A DNA stretch of 64,000 nt from positions 248,001 to 312,000 of the forward strand of contig JARVLF010000002.1 of the NCBI GenBank assembly GCA_030849465.1, given 5' to 3'. The notes under the pieces are model-generated. The model was not told the DNA's origin. It worked only from the letters and a program-made list of their open reading frames with translations, and ran no database searches. The number at the start of each line of letters is the position of its first letter. Position 1 is the stretch's first letter. Positions 1-10,355 of the stretch are shown here, in pieces. The translations under genes and the position numbers were made by a program. This stretch comes from Moesziomyces globuligerus. Taxonomy: Eukaryota; Basidiomycota; Ustilaginomycetes; Ustilaginales; Ustilaginaceae.

Positions 1-1110
1 CAGTCGAGCGACGGCGCCGAGAAGCTCGCCATCCTCCCGCAGGAGGTCTCGGGCGGACGCACCGTGGGGCCGCAGTACTGGGATGTGCGCAACAAGGTCT
101 CGTTCATGCAGCGGCACCGGATCGACGTCAGCATCGTCTCGCTCGCCAATCCCTGGCTCGACTGGATGCACGCCGCGCAGGCGGTCGACTCGGCGCACGA
201 GTGCAATGCCGATCTGGAGCAGTACTGCCGCGATGCTACGCAGCTCTTTGGCTCATACTCGAGCTCTTCCGTCGAGCCTGAGCGGAGGATGCGCGCGTTT
301 GGCATCATGCCTCTCGCCCAAGGCGTCGATCCGGCCGAGGTCGTGCAGAGCCTCGAACAGATCGCCACGTCGCCGAGCCTGTGCGGAGCCATCCTCGGCT
401 CGCGCGGTCTCGGCAAGGGCCTGGACGATCCCGCTCTCGAACCTGTCTGGGCCAAAGCGACAGAGCTTGGTCTGACGCTCTTTCTACATCCGCACTACGG
501 ATTGGGCTCGGACGCGTTCCAGACGTCCGGGTTGTGGGGGCCACAGGATAACGGCCATGTGCTTCCGCTCGCACTCGGCTTTCCGTTTGAGACGGCGGCG
601 GCAACCGCGCGGTTGATCCTGGCAGGCGTGTTTGACAGGCATCCTCAACTGCGCCTGCTGGTGGCGCACTCGGGAGGTGCGCTGCCCATCCTCTCGTCGC
701 GGCTGGCGAGCTGCGTCGCGCACGATCCGCACGTCTGCCACCGCCTCGAACACGACCCACGCTACTACCTCGGAAAGCTCTACTACGACGCCGTCGCCTA
801 CGGTCCCGAAGAGCTCGAGGCAGTCGCCAAGATCATTGCCCGTGCTCACCGATACACCTCCGCCACCCCCAGTCCATCCGAGCACGACGAGACCGACGTC
901 AAGCTCGGCGTACAACGCATCATGTTCGGCACCGACCATCCTTTCTTCCCGCCCACCAAACCCGACGGTACCGTCATCACCAACGACCTCACCGAAACGT
1001 GGCGCTCCGTGACCGAAAACCTAGAGGCCATCACCGACGTCCCCACCTGGTCGCAGAACGACAAGCACGCCGTCTTGGGCCACAACGCAGTCACTCTCTT
1101 CGGCCTCTAA
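1..1110 (+). CDS. Uracil-5-carboxylate (iso-orotate) decarboxylase, 5' end outside window
   Basis: The reading frame is open from base 1, so the start codon and the first metal-binding His motif lie upstream; 369 codons are visible. The protein is a metal-dependent amidohydrolase-2/ACMSD-type decarboxylase. Visible family motifs are SLANPW near residue 45, GLGKGLDDP, FLHPHYG with His163 and His165, the block GHVLPLALGFP, VAHSGG around residue 223, and FGTDHPFFPP with the metal-ligand-type Asp312. This combination is what I recall of fungal 5-carboxyuracil decarboxylases (IDCase), which release CO2 from 5-carboxyuracil to give uracil in thymidine salvage. It is convergent with the aldehyde dehydrogenase (78 bp gap), and a thymine-hydroxylase-like gene follows, which fits that pathway. 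The general amidohydrolase assignment is very secure; the exact substrate is inferred from family resemblance and neighbours. Confidence 0.88.
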   Translation, partial: QSSDGAEKLAILPQEVSGGRTVGPQYWDVRNKVSFMQRHRIDVSIVSLANPWLDWMHAAQAVDSAHECNADLEQYCRDATQLFGSYSSSSVEPERRMRAFGIMPLAQGVDPAEVVQSLEQIATSPSLCGAILGSRGLGKGLDDPALEPVWAKATELGLTLFLHPHYGLGSDAFQTSGLWGPQDNGHVLPLALGFPFETAAATARLILAGVFDRHPQLRLLVAHSGGALPILSSRLASCVAHDPHVCHRLEHDPRYYLGKLYYDAVAYGPEELEAVAKIIARAHRYTSATPSPSEHDETDVKLGVQRIMFGTDHPFFPPTKPDGTVITNDLTETWRSVTENLEAITDVPTWSQNDKHAVLGHNAVTLFGL

Positions 1111-1188
1111 CCGCCTCGCATTCCAAGTATGGCCAACTTCCCAAGCACGTACGAAGCACGTGAAGCAGTTTTGCTCTGACATTGTTCT

Positions 1189-2946
1189 CTAGCCGTAGCG
1201 GACTGGCTGTGCGGAAGTGTGCGCGCCGTCGGCGGATGCGAACCAGTCCTCCGAGGTGCGCATGGTGTGTTGATCTGCGTAGTTGATCGTGATGCTCTGC
1301 AGTGTCGAGTAGGCGTTGAGTGCTTCGATGCCGTTCTCCCTTCCGATACCCGAGGGGTTGGCGCCGAGGCTGGATGCGCCGCCCGACGAGTCGCCCGAGG
1401 GCGCCACAGCACCCCACGGACTCGAGGGGTCGTTGCGATGGTGCGTGTTGAGCCAGACGATGCCCGCGTTGAGTCTCGGGACGAGTCTGTGGAAGCGCGC
1501 GTGGTCCTGGGTCCACACGCTCGCGCCAAGCCCGAAGCGGGTGTCGTTGGCGAGCTCGAGCGCGTGCGCGTCGTCGCGAAACGGCACGACACAGACGACG
1601 GGACCAAACGCCTCGTCCTGCCACACGACACTGCTACGCACCTCGACCTCGTCCACACCCTTGCGGGGAGCGAGGATGGTGGGCGGGTAGAAGGCGCCTG
1701 CGCCGAGATCGTGCGAATCAAACGCCAGACCGGTGGGTCGTTGGCCGCCGACGACACACTGCCACGGAGACGAGGGTTGCGTGGCGGAGCGGACGAGCGC
1801 GTCGAGCTTGTCGACGTGCGCCGCGCCGATGAGCGAGCCGAGCAGCGTCTCTGCGTTCTGCGGATCGCCCATGCGCGCGGCGATGTTGCTGGCGCGCTGT
1901 GCAAACGCAGCGAGGAAAGGGTCAAAGACCTTTTCGTGCACGAGGATGCGCGTAGCCGAGACGCACGTCTGGCCACTCGCAACAAAGGCGGCAAACGAAG
2001 CTCCATTGACCGCCACATCGAGTGGACAGTCGTCCATGACGATGAGCGGTGCCTTGCCGCCGAGTTCGGTGGTGATGGGGACGAGCCTCTTGCCAGCGTG
2101 CTCGCTGAGCAGCGTACCCACGGCGGTGCCTCCTGTAAAGTCGATCTTCCTGATCCGATCGGAGGCTACGAGGAGCTTCGCCGTCTCTGCTGCACCGGGG
2201 AGGATCTGGACGACGCCATCGGGGATGCCTGCCTGCTGGATCATCGGCCCCAGCTCGAGCACGGTGAGCGGGGCGACTTGGCTGGGCTTGAGGATGACGC
2301 TGTTTCCGGCGGCGAGCGCGGCGGCGAGCTTCTTGACGGCGATCAGCAGCGGATGGTTGAAGGGCGTGATCTGGAGCACGACGCCGAGGGGCCTGCGAGC
2401 CTTGTAGCCGAGCAGCTGACCGCGCAATGGCAGCATGCTGGCCTCGCCGACGCGGATGAGCGCAGCGTAGTACTCGAACCACTCGTAGAGGCGCGCGAGC
2501 TGCGCGCGGAACTCGCGCAGGCATCGGCCCGTCTGCTCGCTCTCGAGCACGGCGAGCTCGGGTGCGCGCTGCCGCAGGATGTGCGCGAGCCGCGCCAGCG
2601 CCTCGGAGCGCAGATGCACCGCCTCGGGCGAACTCCACTCGCCGTGGCCGCCCGCAAAGGCGCGGTGCGCATCCTCGAGCGCGAGGTGGACCTGCCCAGG
2701 CGTGGGAATGGCGATCGTGCCGATCTGCGTGCCGCGCGAGGGGTCGTGGATCGGAAGCGTCCGAGGCGGCCAAGAGGCGGACGAGGTGTCCGAGTCAAAC
2801 CGCCCGCTGATCCAGGGAAGACCGGAGCGTCCAGTGGTGCGCGAGCATGTCGAGCTGCTTCGGACAGCCCCGACGTTGCGAGCAGCGTGTCTCGAGGCGG
2901 ATGCAGCACGCGCCGTCGCTAGACCAAGACAGCCGTGCAGCGACAT
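1189..2946 (-). CDS. Aldehyde dehydrogenase, probably mitochondrial
   Basis: This 585-residue NAD(P)-dependent aldehyde dehydrogenase runs from the first ATG at 2946; the frame is open slightly further but without an ATG. Diagnostic motifs are PFNHP (Asn198), the cofactor Lys in ILKPSQ (Lys220), FTGGTAVG near 270, the general base Glu294 in ELGGKAP and the catalytic Cys328 in SGQTC, with an EAFGP block later. About 60 residues precede the catalytic fold and are rich in Arg, Ser and Ala with almost no acidic residues, which suggests a mitochondrial presequence. It lies between a uracil-5-carboxylate decarboxylase and a thymine-7-hydroxylase-like gene, so oxidation of 5-formyluracil or a related aldehyde is a reasonable but unproven guess. 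A Ser/Gly-rich insertion near residues 505-530 is unusual for the family. Confidence 0.9.
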   Translation of the reverse strand: MSLHGCLGLATARAASASRHAARNVGAVRSSSTCSRTTGRSGLPWISGRFDSDTSSASWPPRTLPIHDPSRGTQIGTIAIPTPGQVHLALEDAHRAFAGGHGEWSSPEAVHLRSEALARLAHILRQRAPELAVLESEQTGRCLREFRAQLARLYEWFEYYAALIRVGEASMLPLRGQLLGYKARRPLGVVLQITPFNHPLLIAVKKLAAALAAGNSVILKPSQVAPLTVLELGPMIQQAGIPDGVVQILPGAAETAKLLVASDRIRKIDFTGGTAVGTLLSEHAGKRLVPITTELGGKAPLIVMDDCPLDVAVNGASFAAFVASGQTCVSATRILVHEKVFDPFLAAFAQRASNIAARMGDPQNAETLLGSLIGAAHVDKLDALVRSATQPSSPWQCVVGGQRPTGLAFDSHDLGAGAFYPPTILAPRKGVDEVEVRSSVVWQDEAFGPVVCVVPFRDDAHALELANDTRFGLGASVWTQDHARFHRLVPRLNAGIVWLNTHHRNDPSSPWGAVAPSGDSSGGASSLGANPSGIGRENGIEALNAYSTLQSITINYADQHTMRTSEDWFASADGAHTSAQPVRYG

Positions 2947-3699
2947 GGCGCCGAGCGACAAGGTCCGAGATGCGTAAATGTAGCTCGAGTTGCCGTGTCA
3001 AGTTGATCCTCCCGTCGAGCCTCGACGATGTGTCGACTGCCGCGCACACTTGCGCTCCTCGTTCGGCACTTCCGAGAGAGTGGGATGCTGATGGCTCGAA
3101 CCCTCTTGAACCTGTGCTGATGCTGGACAAGAAGCAACAGCCGCCGAGGGCCCCGCCGAGGGCCCCGCCGAGGGCGCTGTCTGCCCGTCGAGCAAGAATC
3201 GGAATTGGCCCAAGCGAGGCGCAGCTGAGTGTTGCATGCGCGTCTTCGGATGTTCGGCCGGCTCAGAGATAACGCGACGCTTCTTCGCACGCCTCGCCAA
3301 GCGCTAAAATGGTGGACCCTGGGACCTTGCCGGTTTTGGTTGCCGCGGTCGAGCCTCACGCCAGCTTCACGGCCCCAGAAGCGTTGGGCTCGTAGCATAG
3401 AAACGCGCACGGCCGGAAGCGCAATCCGGGCATCGTAGTCTGTTCTTCCGACTGAGCTGATACTGCAGGCCGATAGGCAGATGGGTTCGAGCGCGCGAGG
3501 GCGTGCAAGCGCATGGATGGAACCCTCATGTTGAGACCCCGCGCGGAGCAGGAGTCGCGTGCCCTGCGCGCGCGATATCCGGGCCCTCACCAACCGGCAA
3601 CGAAGTAGAAAAGGGAGGCATTCTTGATCTTGCTGCCGCCGTCGCTCGCTGCTTGCCTCGCCATCCCATCAGCTCCGCTACACGCTTCTTGCCGCTATC
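2947..3699. other. Intergenic region between divergent ALDH and dioxygenase genes
   Basis: These 750 bases separate two divergently transcribed genes and must hold both promoters. A 12-bp GC-rich unit (gccgagggcccc) is repeated about 2.7 times at 3143-3175. The short open frames here lack coding-like features. A shared promoter would fit co-regulation of the salvage genes, but no known binding site was recognised. Confidence 0.5.
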
Positions 3700-5024
3700 A
3701 TGTCCCGCCGCCTCGCGCCGCTTGCACGCTTGCTGCCCTCTGCTCGGGTCGCCTCGCCATTCGCGGCAGCCCGGTCGGCTCCTTGCATGCATGGCGCATC
3801 TCGCAAGTCCGATACCTTGGGCCTCGCATCCAGGACGACGATCAACAGTGGCCGTGTTCTCCGACACTACCATGGTGCGGCCGTACAGAAGCGTGCGCTG
3901 GCGACGCACAGCACGGACTCCACGTCGCCGTCGTCGTCGTCGTTTGTCATTCCTGTGATTGACTTTTCGGCCTTCGTGCGCGCCGACGCCACGGCTGCCG
4001 AGCGGCAACGCACGTCTCATGAGCTCACGCGCGCCTTCAAGACGTCCGGCTTTGCGTATCTGCGCAACCACGGCATTGCGCGCGAGCAGATCGAGGCGAC
4101 GTTTGCACAGTCTGCGCGCTTCTTTGAGCTGCCGATGGACAAGAAGGACTCGCTGGCGTGGAAGGATCCGCGCGCGAACCGGGGCTATGTGGCCGAGGGT
4201 CGCGAGCGCGTCACGCAGGCGACGTCTGCCGACGAGATCGCCGCGCTGCGCGCCCAGGCGCCCGACTACAAGGAGTCGCTCGAGATCGGCAACGACGACG
4301 ATCCGGTGTGGAAGAACGAATGGCCGACCGAGTCGGACGTGCCCGCGTTCAAGCGCACCATGCTCGCGTTCCAGTCGGCGGCGCACGAGCTGCACATCAA
4401 GGTGATGCAGTCCATCGCCATCGGCCTCGGCCTCGAGCACGCGTTCTTCGACAACAAGTGCAACGAAGCATGGCACACGCTCCGATTGCTGCACTATCCG
4501 AGCGTCCGTACGGATAAGCTCAAGCTCGAGGGCTCGGCAAGGGCAGGAGAGCACAGCGATTACGGCTCCATCACACTCCTCTTCCAGGACAGCGTCGGAG
4601 GACTCGAGGCAAAGAACCCACATACGGGCGTCTACCATGCAGCCGACCCCATCCCGGACACGATCGTGGTCAACGTCGGCGACTTGCTCGCAAGGTGGTC
4701 CAACGATCAGCTGCGCTCGACGTTGCATCGCGTCAAGGCGCCCCAGGCCACCGATCCGAGCGCCGAGTTCACTCCTACAAGATACTCGATCGCCTTCTTC
4801 TGCAACCCCAACGAGAACCAGCTCATCGAGACGCTGCCCGTCTTTGGCTCGGACAAAGCGGCCAAGTACGAGCGCATCCGTAAGTATCCCAATCCCCTTC
4901 GCGGCAGCACCGTGAGAGGTGAGGACCGTCGCAGCTGACGCACTTACCATCCTTGCCTCTTTCTCGGCTCTTTGCAGTGACCAAGGACTACCTCGCCAAG
5001 CGCCTTAGCGAGACGTACGTCTAA
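3700..5024 (+). CDS. Thymine-7-hydroxylase-like 2-oxoglutarate/Fe(II) dioxygenase
   Basis: There are two exons, 3700-4879 and 4978-5024. The 98-nt intron begins gtaagt and ends tttgcag, and splicing restores the conserved tail ending LAKRLSETYV; without it the frame runs into non-family sequence. The product is 408 residues. The 2OG-oxygenase iron ligands are His285 and Asp287 in AGEHSDYGSITLLFQD and His343 in STLHRV; Arg361 and Ser363 in RYS bind 2-oxoglutarate. Blocks ANRGYVAEGRERV, KESLEIG and LRLLHYP match what I recall of fungal thymine-7-hydroxylase, which oxidises thymine stepwise to 5-carboxyuracil. The conserved fold starts near residue 83; the preceding Arg/Ser-rich 80 residues are unusual and look like a mitochondrial presequence. 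Isopenicillin-N-synthase-like relatives are the alternative, but the nearby decarboxylase favours thymine. Confidence 0.88.
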
Positions 5025-5969
5025 AGGGCAAATGCGCATTCTCATCCACCTCGTCCCGACGCTTTCGTGTTGTTTGCAATCGCATCTCGTGCTGCCGCGG
5101 CCGATGTCATGGAAACCGAGTCAACATTGCGAAATGAAGCGAAAGAGAAGTGAAAAGAGGAGGGAAAGGGAGGGAAAAGGAAGTGTACCAACCACCGACC
5201 CACTTCCTGACTCGTCCGTAGTAGGGGAGCCAGAGGAAGGACGGGTGCTAAGACGTTGGGTCGCGGACCTATCCGACGTCGGCCGCCCCCTGCGAGAGAC
5301 GACCGAGAATGCCAGACGAGCGGTGCGAGGGCCCAGCAAACGGAAAAGATCGGGCCCCCTGGAGTCGCGAGTTGCTCTGGACCACCTTTGACGCTCACCT
5401 CATGGCCATGGAAGCGCTGCGAGGCGACGGCACGAAAAACGCGACATCGCCCCAGGCCGAGGGAGCAACACTAGGCGGTCGTGAGTTTGCTGCACGAGGA
5501 AGAGAAGCAAGACGTTGGACTCGTTGAGCTCGCTGCTTTATGGATCCGCGAAGGGCGCGCTTCCCAGCGCCGCAGCTCGAAAATTCCACGCCCTCGAAAA
5601 AAATCCAGCATCACGTGGAGCTATGCGAAAGAACCGTTCAAAGTTGTGAGGTCGAAGGAACTGTCGAGAGAGCAAAGGCGGGCTATCAGGCCGTGTGTGC
5701 GTGTGTGTGCCTGTGCGCGCGCCCGAGAGGGAGCCTCTCAGGGTCCAAGGCCGAATGCGTGTCTGCTGCAACTTAGCCTGCCTCCACCTGCACCAACTGC
5801 ACACTCGCATGCCGCTCGCTTGCTCCTATCGTCATCCCTGCCGCGTGAGCCTTGCCACCCAACCATCATCGTCGTTCTCTTCACCACCATCGAGACTCTC
5901 ACCTACTTTCGGTCTCATTGCGTTACAACTCGCTGGCGAAGACCTCAAGCCGCTGGATGCGGAGACACG
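5025..5969. other. Intergenic region and long ATG9 leader
   Basis: No gene is supported here. A purine-rich stretch lies at 5130-5185 and a TG/CG-alternating stretch at about 5693-5725. From 5481 the ATG9 frame is open upstream of its ATG, but it contains no ATG before 5970, so I treat it as untranslated leader. Confidence 0.5.
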
Positions 5970-8330
5970 ATGGATCTCAACTCGCCATTCGCGGATCCGG
6001 ACCGGCCCGAGCCGCTGCCTCCGCCATCGAGCAGCCTCAAGTCGTCGATCTTTGAGCAGTCGCGCATCGTCCATCCATCCACCAGCATCTACAGGAGCAC
6101 CAACCGTCCACGACCCGAAGACATCCGCGAGGAATCGTTCCACGAGCACCTCGCTCCCTCCACCTCCTCGGTGGGACCAGCCTCGTCCAGCCGAACGGAT
6201 CCAGTTGGCGATGCACGTGGTTCCATCAGCAACGACCGCGGCGCAGGTCTGACCACCGCTTCTGGTCAAATAGGCATCCACAATGCTGATGATGACGATG
6301 ATGACGAGCAGGATCCCGAAGACCTGCTCTCGGATGAAGAGATCGGCCTCATGGCTGGTGAAGCGCGGCGTTCGACATCATCGCTTCTTCCACGCAGCAT
6401 GAGCCGCAGCTCTCGTCGCTCGCGCGCACGCTCGGCCGCCTCGTCAGATCCGCGATCACGCGCTTCGACGGTGGGCGGACTGAGTGCCAAGCAAAAGGCG
6501 CTGTGGATGTGGGCCAACGTGGACAACCTGGATGCGTTCCTGCAAGAGGTGTACAGCTACTACGTCGGGCGCGGCGCCATCTGCATCGCTCTCTCGCGCT
6601 CGCTCAACCTGCTCACGGGCGCGTTCGTCATCGCCTTCTCGACTTTTCTGTTCGGATGCATCGACTACTCTGCCATCCGGCACGACGGCGAGCTGGGCGA
6701 TGTCATCGTGGGTCACTGCGTGGCGCGCTTCTCTCCTCTGACCACGCTGGTCGTTGTGCTGCTCGTGGCGGCGTTCGGATGGCAGGTGTTGCAGTTCGCA
6801 CTCGGCCTCTCGAGGCTGGCGGCGATGCACCGATTCTACGAGCATTTGCTGGGCATTCCGGATGCCGACGTGCAGTCGATCCCCTGGCACGAGGTGGTGA
6901 ATCGCATCTCGGCGCTGCGCGAACAGCATCCCAACACCTCGCTCAGCTCGGCCGACGAGATCGAGCTCGGCGACCGCACCACGGCGTCGCTGCGAGCGCC
7001 GCGCGAGCAGCGGCTGGATGCGCACGACGTGGCGAATCGCATCATGCGCCAGGAGAACTACCTCATCGCGCTCTTCAACGAGAACATCCTCGATCTCTCG
7101 GTGCCCGGACTGCGCAATCGCAGCCCCGCCCTCACGCGGAGTCTCGAGTGGAACCTCAACTTTTGCCTGCTCGGCTTCCTCTTTGACTCGGACGGACAGG
7201 TGCGCCACCCGTTTCTGTCGGAACGCTATCGGGCCGATCTGATCGAGGGCCTGCGACGACGCTTCCTGTTCATGGCGGTGGTCAACGCGATCTTTGCGCC
7301 GTTCATCGTGCTCTACCTGCTCGTCTACTCGTTCTTCCGCTACTTTGAAGAGTACCACAAGGATCCGAGCAACCTGGGATCGCGCCAGTATACGCAGTAT
7401 GCGCGGTGGAAGTTCCGCGAGTTCAACGAGCTGCCGCATCTGTTTCGGCGGCGATGCCATGCGTCGTATGCGCCGGCGCAGAAGTACATCGACCAGTTCC
7501 CCAAGGAGAAGACGGCGATCGTGGCGCGCTTCGTGGCGTTTGTCGCGGGTTCGTTTACGGCGGTGCTGCTGCTGGCGTCGGTGATCGATCCGGATCTGTT
7601 CTTGCACTTTGACATTACGCCGCAGCGCAACGTGCTCTTCTACATCGGTGTCTTTGGTACGATCTTGGCCGTGGCGCGCGGCATGATTCCGGACGAGCAT
7701 CTGGTGTTTGAGCCCGAGGCGATGCTGCGCGAGGTGATCCAGCATACGCACTATCTGCCGGCGGATTGGAGGGGTAGGTTCCACTCGGCCGAGGTGCATC
7801 AGGCGTTTGGACAGCTGTATACGATCAAGATCCTCATCTTTGTTCAGGAGGTGCTGAGCGTGGTGACGACGCCGTTTGTGCTCTGGCTCTCGCTCCCCGG
7901 ATGCGCGCCCGAGGTGATCGACTTTTTCCGCAAGTACACCATCCACGTCGACGGCCTCGGACACGTGTGCTCGTTTGCCGTGTTTGACTTTGCACGCCAA
8001 CCGACGGCGAGCACCATGGGCGGCGCAGCGGCGAGGGGCATCCGTCGCGATCCGGCCAGCTCCAAGCCGCACGGCAGCATGCGCCAGGGCAAGATGGAAC
8101 AGAGCATCCTGGGGTTCAAGGCCAACCATCCGGACTGGGATCCGGTGCAGGCGAGCGTGGCTTCGGTAGGCGCGCAAGAAGCGCCACAGGCTGGACGACA
8201 CACCTATGGAAATGGCGGCAGCAAGGCGGAGCCTCGCACGACGGCTGCGCATGGCGGAGGCGCCAAAGTCAAGGACCTGCTCGATCACATCTACCGTGGC
8301 AGAGGCGCTGCTGGCGGCAGTCGATGGTGA
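5970..8330 (+). CDS. ATG9: Autophagy-related protein 9 (lipid scramblase)
   Basis: ATG9 is the multispanning scramblase of Golgi-derived vesicles that seed the phagophore in macroautophagy. The chosen start is the first ATG in a frame that is open further upstream, giving 786 residues. The cytosolic N-terminus (about 1-180) is Ser/Pro-rich with an acidic run near 104-120 (DDDDDDEQDPEDLLSDEEIG) and an Arg/Ser-rich patch. The Apg9 core begins at about residue 185 with DNLDAFLQEVYSYY and contains several hydrophobic membrane segments and the family-typical blocks NYLIALFNENILDL, FFRYFEEY, QYARWKFREFNELPHLF and PRNVLFYIG-like sequence. The C-terminal tail after about residue 680 is low complexity. 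No intron is needed. Length is within the fungal range for ATG9. Confidence 0.95.
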   Translation: MDLNSPFADPDRPEPLPPPSSSLKSSIFEQSRIVHPSTSIYRSTNRPRPEDIREESFHEHLAPSTSSVGPASSSRTDPVGDARGSISNDRGAGLTTASGQIGIHNADDDDDDEQDPEDLLSDEEIGLMAGEARRSTSSLLPRSMSRSSRRSRARSAASSDPRSRASTVGGLSAKQKALWMWANVDNLDAFLQEVYSYYVGRGAICIALSRSLNLLTGAFVIAFSTFLFGCIDYSAIRHDGELGDVIVGHCVARFSPLTTLVVVLLVAAFGWQVLQFALGLSRLAAMHRFYEHLLGIPDADVQSIPWHEVVNRISALREQHPNTSLSSADEIELGDRTTASLRAPREQRLDAHDVANRIMRQENYLIALFNENILDLSVPGLRNRSPALTRSLEWNLNFCLLGFLFDSDGQVRHPFLSERYRADLIEGLRRRFLFMAVVNAIFAPFIVLYLLVYSFFRYFEEYHKDPSNLGSRQYTQYARWKFREFNELPHLFRRRCHASYAPAQKYIDQFPKEKTAIVARFVAFVAGSFTAVLLLASVIDPDLFLHFDITPQRNVLFYIGVFGTILAVARGMIPDEHLVFEPEAMLREVIQHTHYLPADWRGRFHSAEVHQAFGQLYTIKILIFVQEVLSVVTTPFVLWLSLPGCAPEVIDFFRKYTIHVDGLGHVCSFAVFDFARQPTASTMGGAAARGIRRDPASSKPHGSMRQGKMEQSILGFKANHPDWDPVQASVASVGAQEAPQAGRHTYGNGGSKAEPRTTAAHGGGAKVKDLLDHIYRGRGAAGGSRW

Positions 8331-8338
8331 CGCAGGTG

Positions 8339-8360
8339 CACACACACACACACACACACA
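8339..8360. repeat. (CA)11 microsatellite
   Basis: Eleven uninterrupted CA dinucleotides begin nine bases after the ATG9 stop codon, so probably within its 3' UTR. Confidence 0.95.
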
Positions 8361-8524
8361 GCCGAACCAACTAGCAAGCAATATATTCAGGAGACGTCTG
8401 CTGATGTGGGATGCGGCGTGGGGAATGATGCGAGGCGACGTTGACGTTGGGTAGCGAGCGTGGCTGGGTGAGCTTCGACAAGGCAACGCGAGGAGAGCGC
8501 GTTGATTTCAGGTGGAAATGGTGC

Positions 8525-8525
<1 letters not shown>

Positions 8526-8555
<30 letters not shown>
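8526..8555. repeat. (CTG)10 microsatellite
   Basis: Ten perfect CTG triplets in non-coding sequence between ATG9 and SNF5. Confidence 0.95.
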
Positions 8556-8557
<2 letters not shown>

Positions 8558-9373
8558 GCGCGTCGTGGCGGGCTGGCGTTGCTGCGAGAGGGGCCGTTGG
8601 CGGATGGAAGCAGTCGAGCGAGCTGCTGGCTCAGCATTTCTGGCTTGAATTTCGCATTCTGGCATTTCGGATCAGTCGAATGGGACCTCTGCAGCCGCTC
8701 AGCGCCAGACGAGTGTGCTCAAGCCGAGCTGGCTCAAGCTGGCTGAGGCTGGCTGGAGCTGGCTGGAGCTGAGGCGCGTCGCCGGCTGGATCTCGCTCAG
8801 GCTCGGTGTCCAAAGGTGAGGTCTGGCCGCCAATCCTTCGTCGTCGCCATCCACTCACTCCATCCTTCTTCCGCCGCTCAGCTGTTCATCCATCCTATTT
8901 TCTTTCTCTCTTCCGTTCTTCTTCGCCATCCCTTCTTCTCCGTTCGCCTCTTTCGGTCGTCTCTTCTCTCCCGGCACGCATTCAATCCTCCCATCACGCC
9001 TACAACGTCTCGGCCCATCTAGACAGCATATCATCATACCCAGCCGCGCGTCTTTGGCTCCTCTTCTGCCGTCATCCGCGCACCACCCGCTTGCCCAGTT
9101 CGCCAAACGCTGCCTCGACATCCGTGCGCGCCCACGTAGACGCCCGAGCCGTCTTGCTTACAGAGCTCCGACGCGTGCCTTTCGCATCCGACAGCAGCCT
9201 CTTGAACAGCTTGCTTCCCTCGTTGGCCGAGGCCCGTGCGGCGCACCTCGGCTGCCCTAGTCTCCGCTTCTGCGCGTCCTAGCGCCGTCAACCCGCGCGC
9301 TGCCGTATCTCCACCATCCCACATCTAGTCCTCGCTAGCCGGTCGCATCTCGCGTCGCTGCTCTCGGCGCGCC

Positions 9374-9864
9374 ATGGACCCCAACATGTTCGGCAACAAC
9401 TTTGCCGGCATGTTCGGCGGACAGCAGCCGCAGCAACAGCCCAACCCTGCCGGCATGGACGCCTCCAACCCCAACATGGCTGCCATCAACCCCGCCATGT
9501 TTGCCGGCATCGACCTCAGCACCCTTCAGAACAATCCACAGCTCGCCGCCATGCTATTGCAGCAACAGCAGCAGCAACAACAACAACAGCAGCAGCAGCA
9601 GCAGCAGCAGCCCTCGCAGCCCAACACTCCCCAGCAGGCGCGTTTCAATCCGGCCATGTTCAATCCAGGCATGATGGGCCTCGATCCCAACAACCCCGGC
9701 GCAGCAGGCATCAACATGCAGGCGCTCCAACGCGCTGCCGCTGCCGGTGGCGGAGGCGCCAACAATCCCATGGCCTCGTTCAACCCGCAGATGCTCTTGC
9801 AGCAACAGCAGCAATTACAGCAGCAACAGCAGCAACAACAACAACAACAGCGTCAGGGTACACC

Positions 9865-9900
<36 letters not shown>

Positions 9901-9946
9901 AGGTGCACAGCAATCGCGGTGGCCTCCGCAGCAGCAACAACAGATG

Positions 9947-9993
<47 letters not shown>

Positions 9994-10320
9994 GCAGATG
10001 CAGATGCAGCAGAACCTGCTCGCTCAGCTCCAGAACGGCGGCGGCAACAATATGTTTGGCAACTTTGGTCAGATGGCCCAGATGCAGCAGCAACAGCAAC
10101 AGTCCCAACAGCAGCAGCCGCAACAGCAACAGCAGCCCCAGCAGCAGCAGTTCGGTGCGGGTCAGATCAATCCCGCTGCCTTCGGTCTCAACCCCCAAGC
10201 CATGGCCCTCTTCCAGCAGAACCCGATGCAGGCCATGCAGGCCATGCAGGCTTTCGGTCAGCTCAATCCAGGCGCCTTCCCTCCAGGTGCTCTCAACCAG
10301 CTCATGATGCAGCAGCAACA

Positions 10321-10355
<35 letters not shown>

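Larger units (their letters stand above)
8331..9373. other. Intergenic region, ATG9 3' flank and SNF5 promoter/leader
   Basis: One kilobase with no supported gene. It carries a (CA)11 microsatellite just after ATG9, a (CTG)10 run, an irregular GGCTGGAGCT-type direct repeat at 8725-8771, and a long pyrimidine-rich tract at 8850-9000 typical of a fungal promoter or 5' leader ahead of the SNF5 start. Confidence 0.5.

Noticed and set aside
6456..8486. 676-codon minus-strand open frame over ATG9
   Set aside because: Arg/His/Gln-rich antisense of ATG9 without family similarity.
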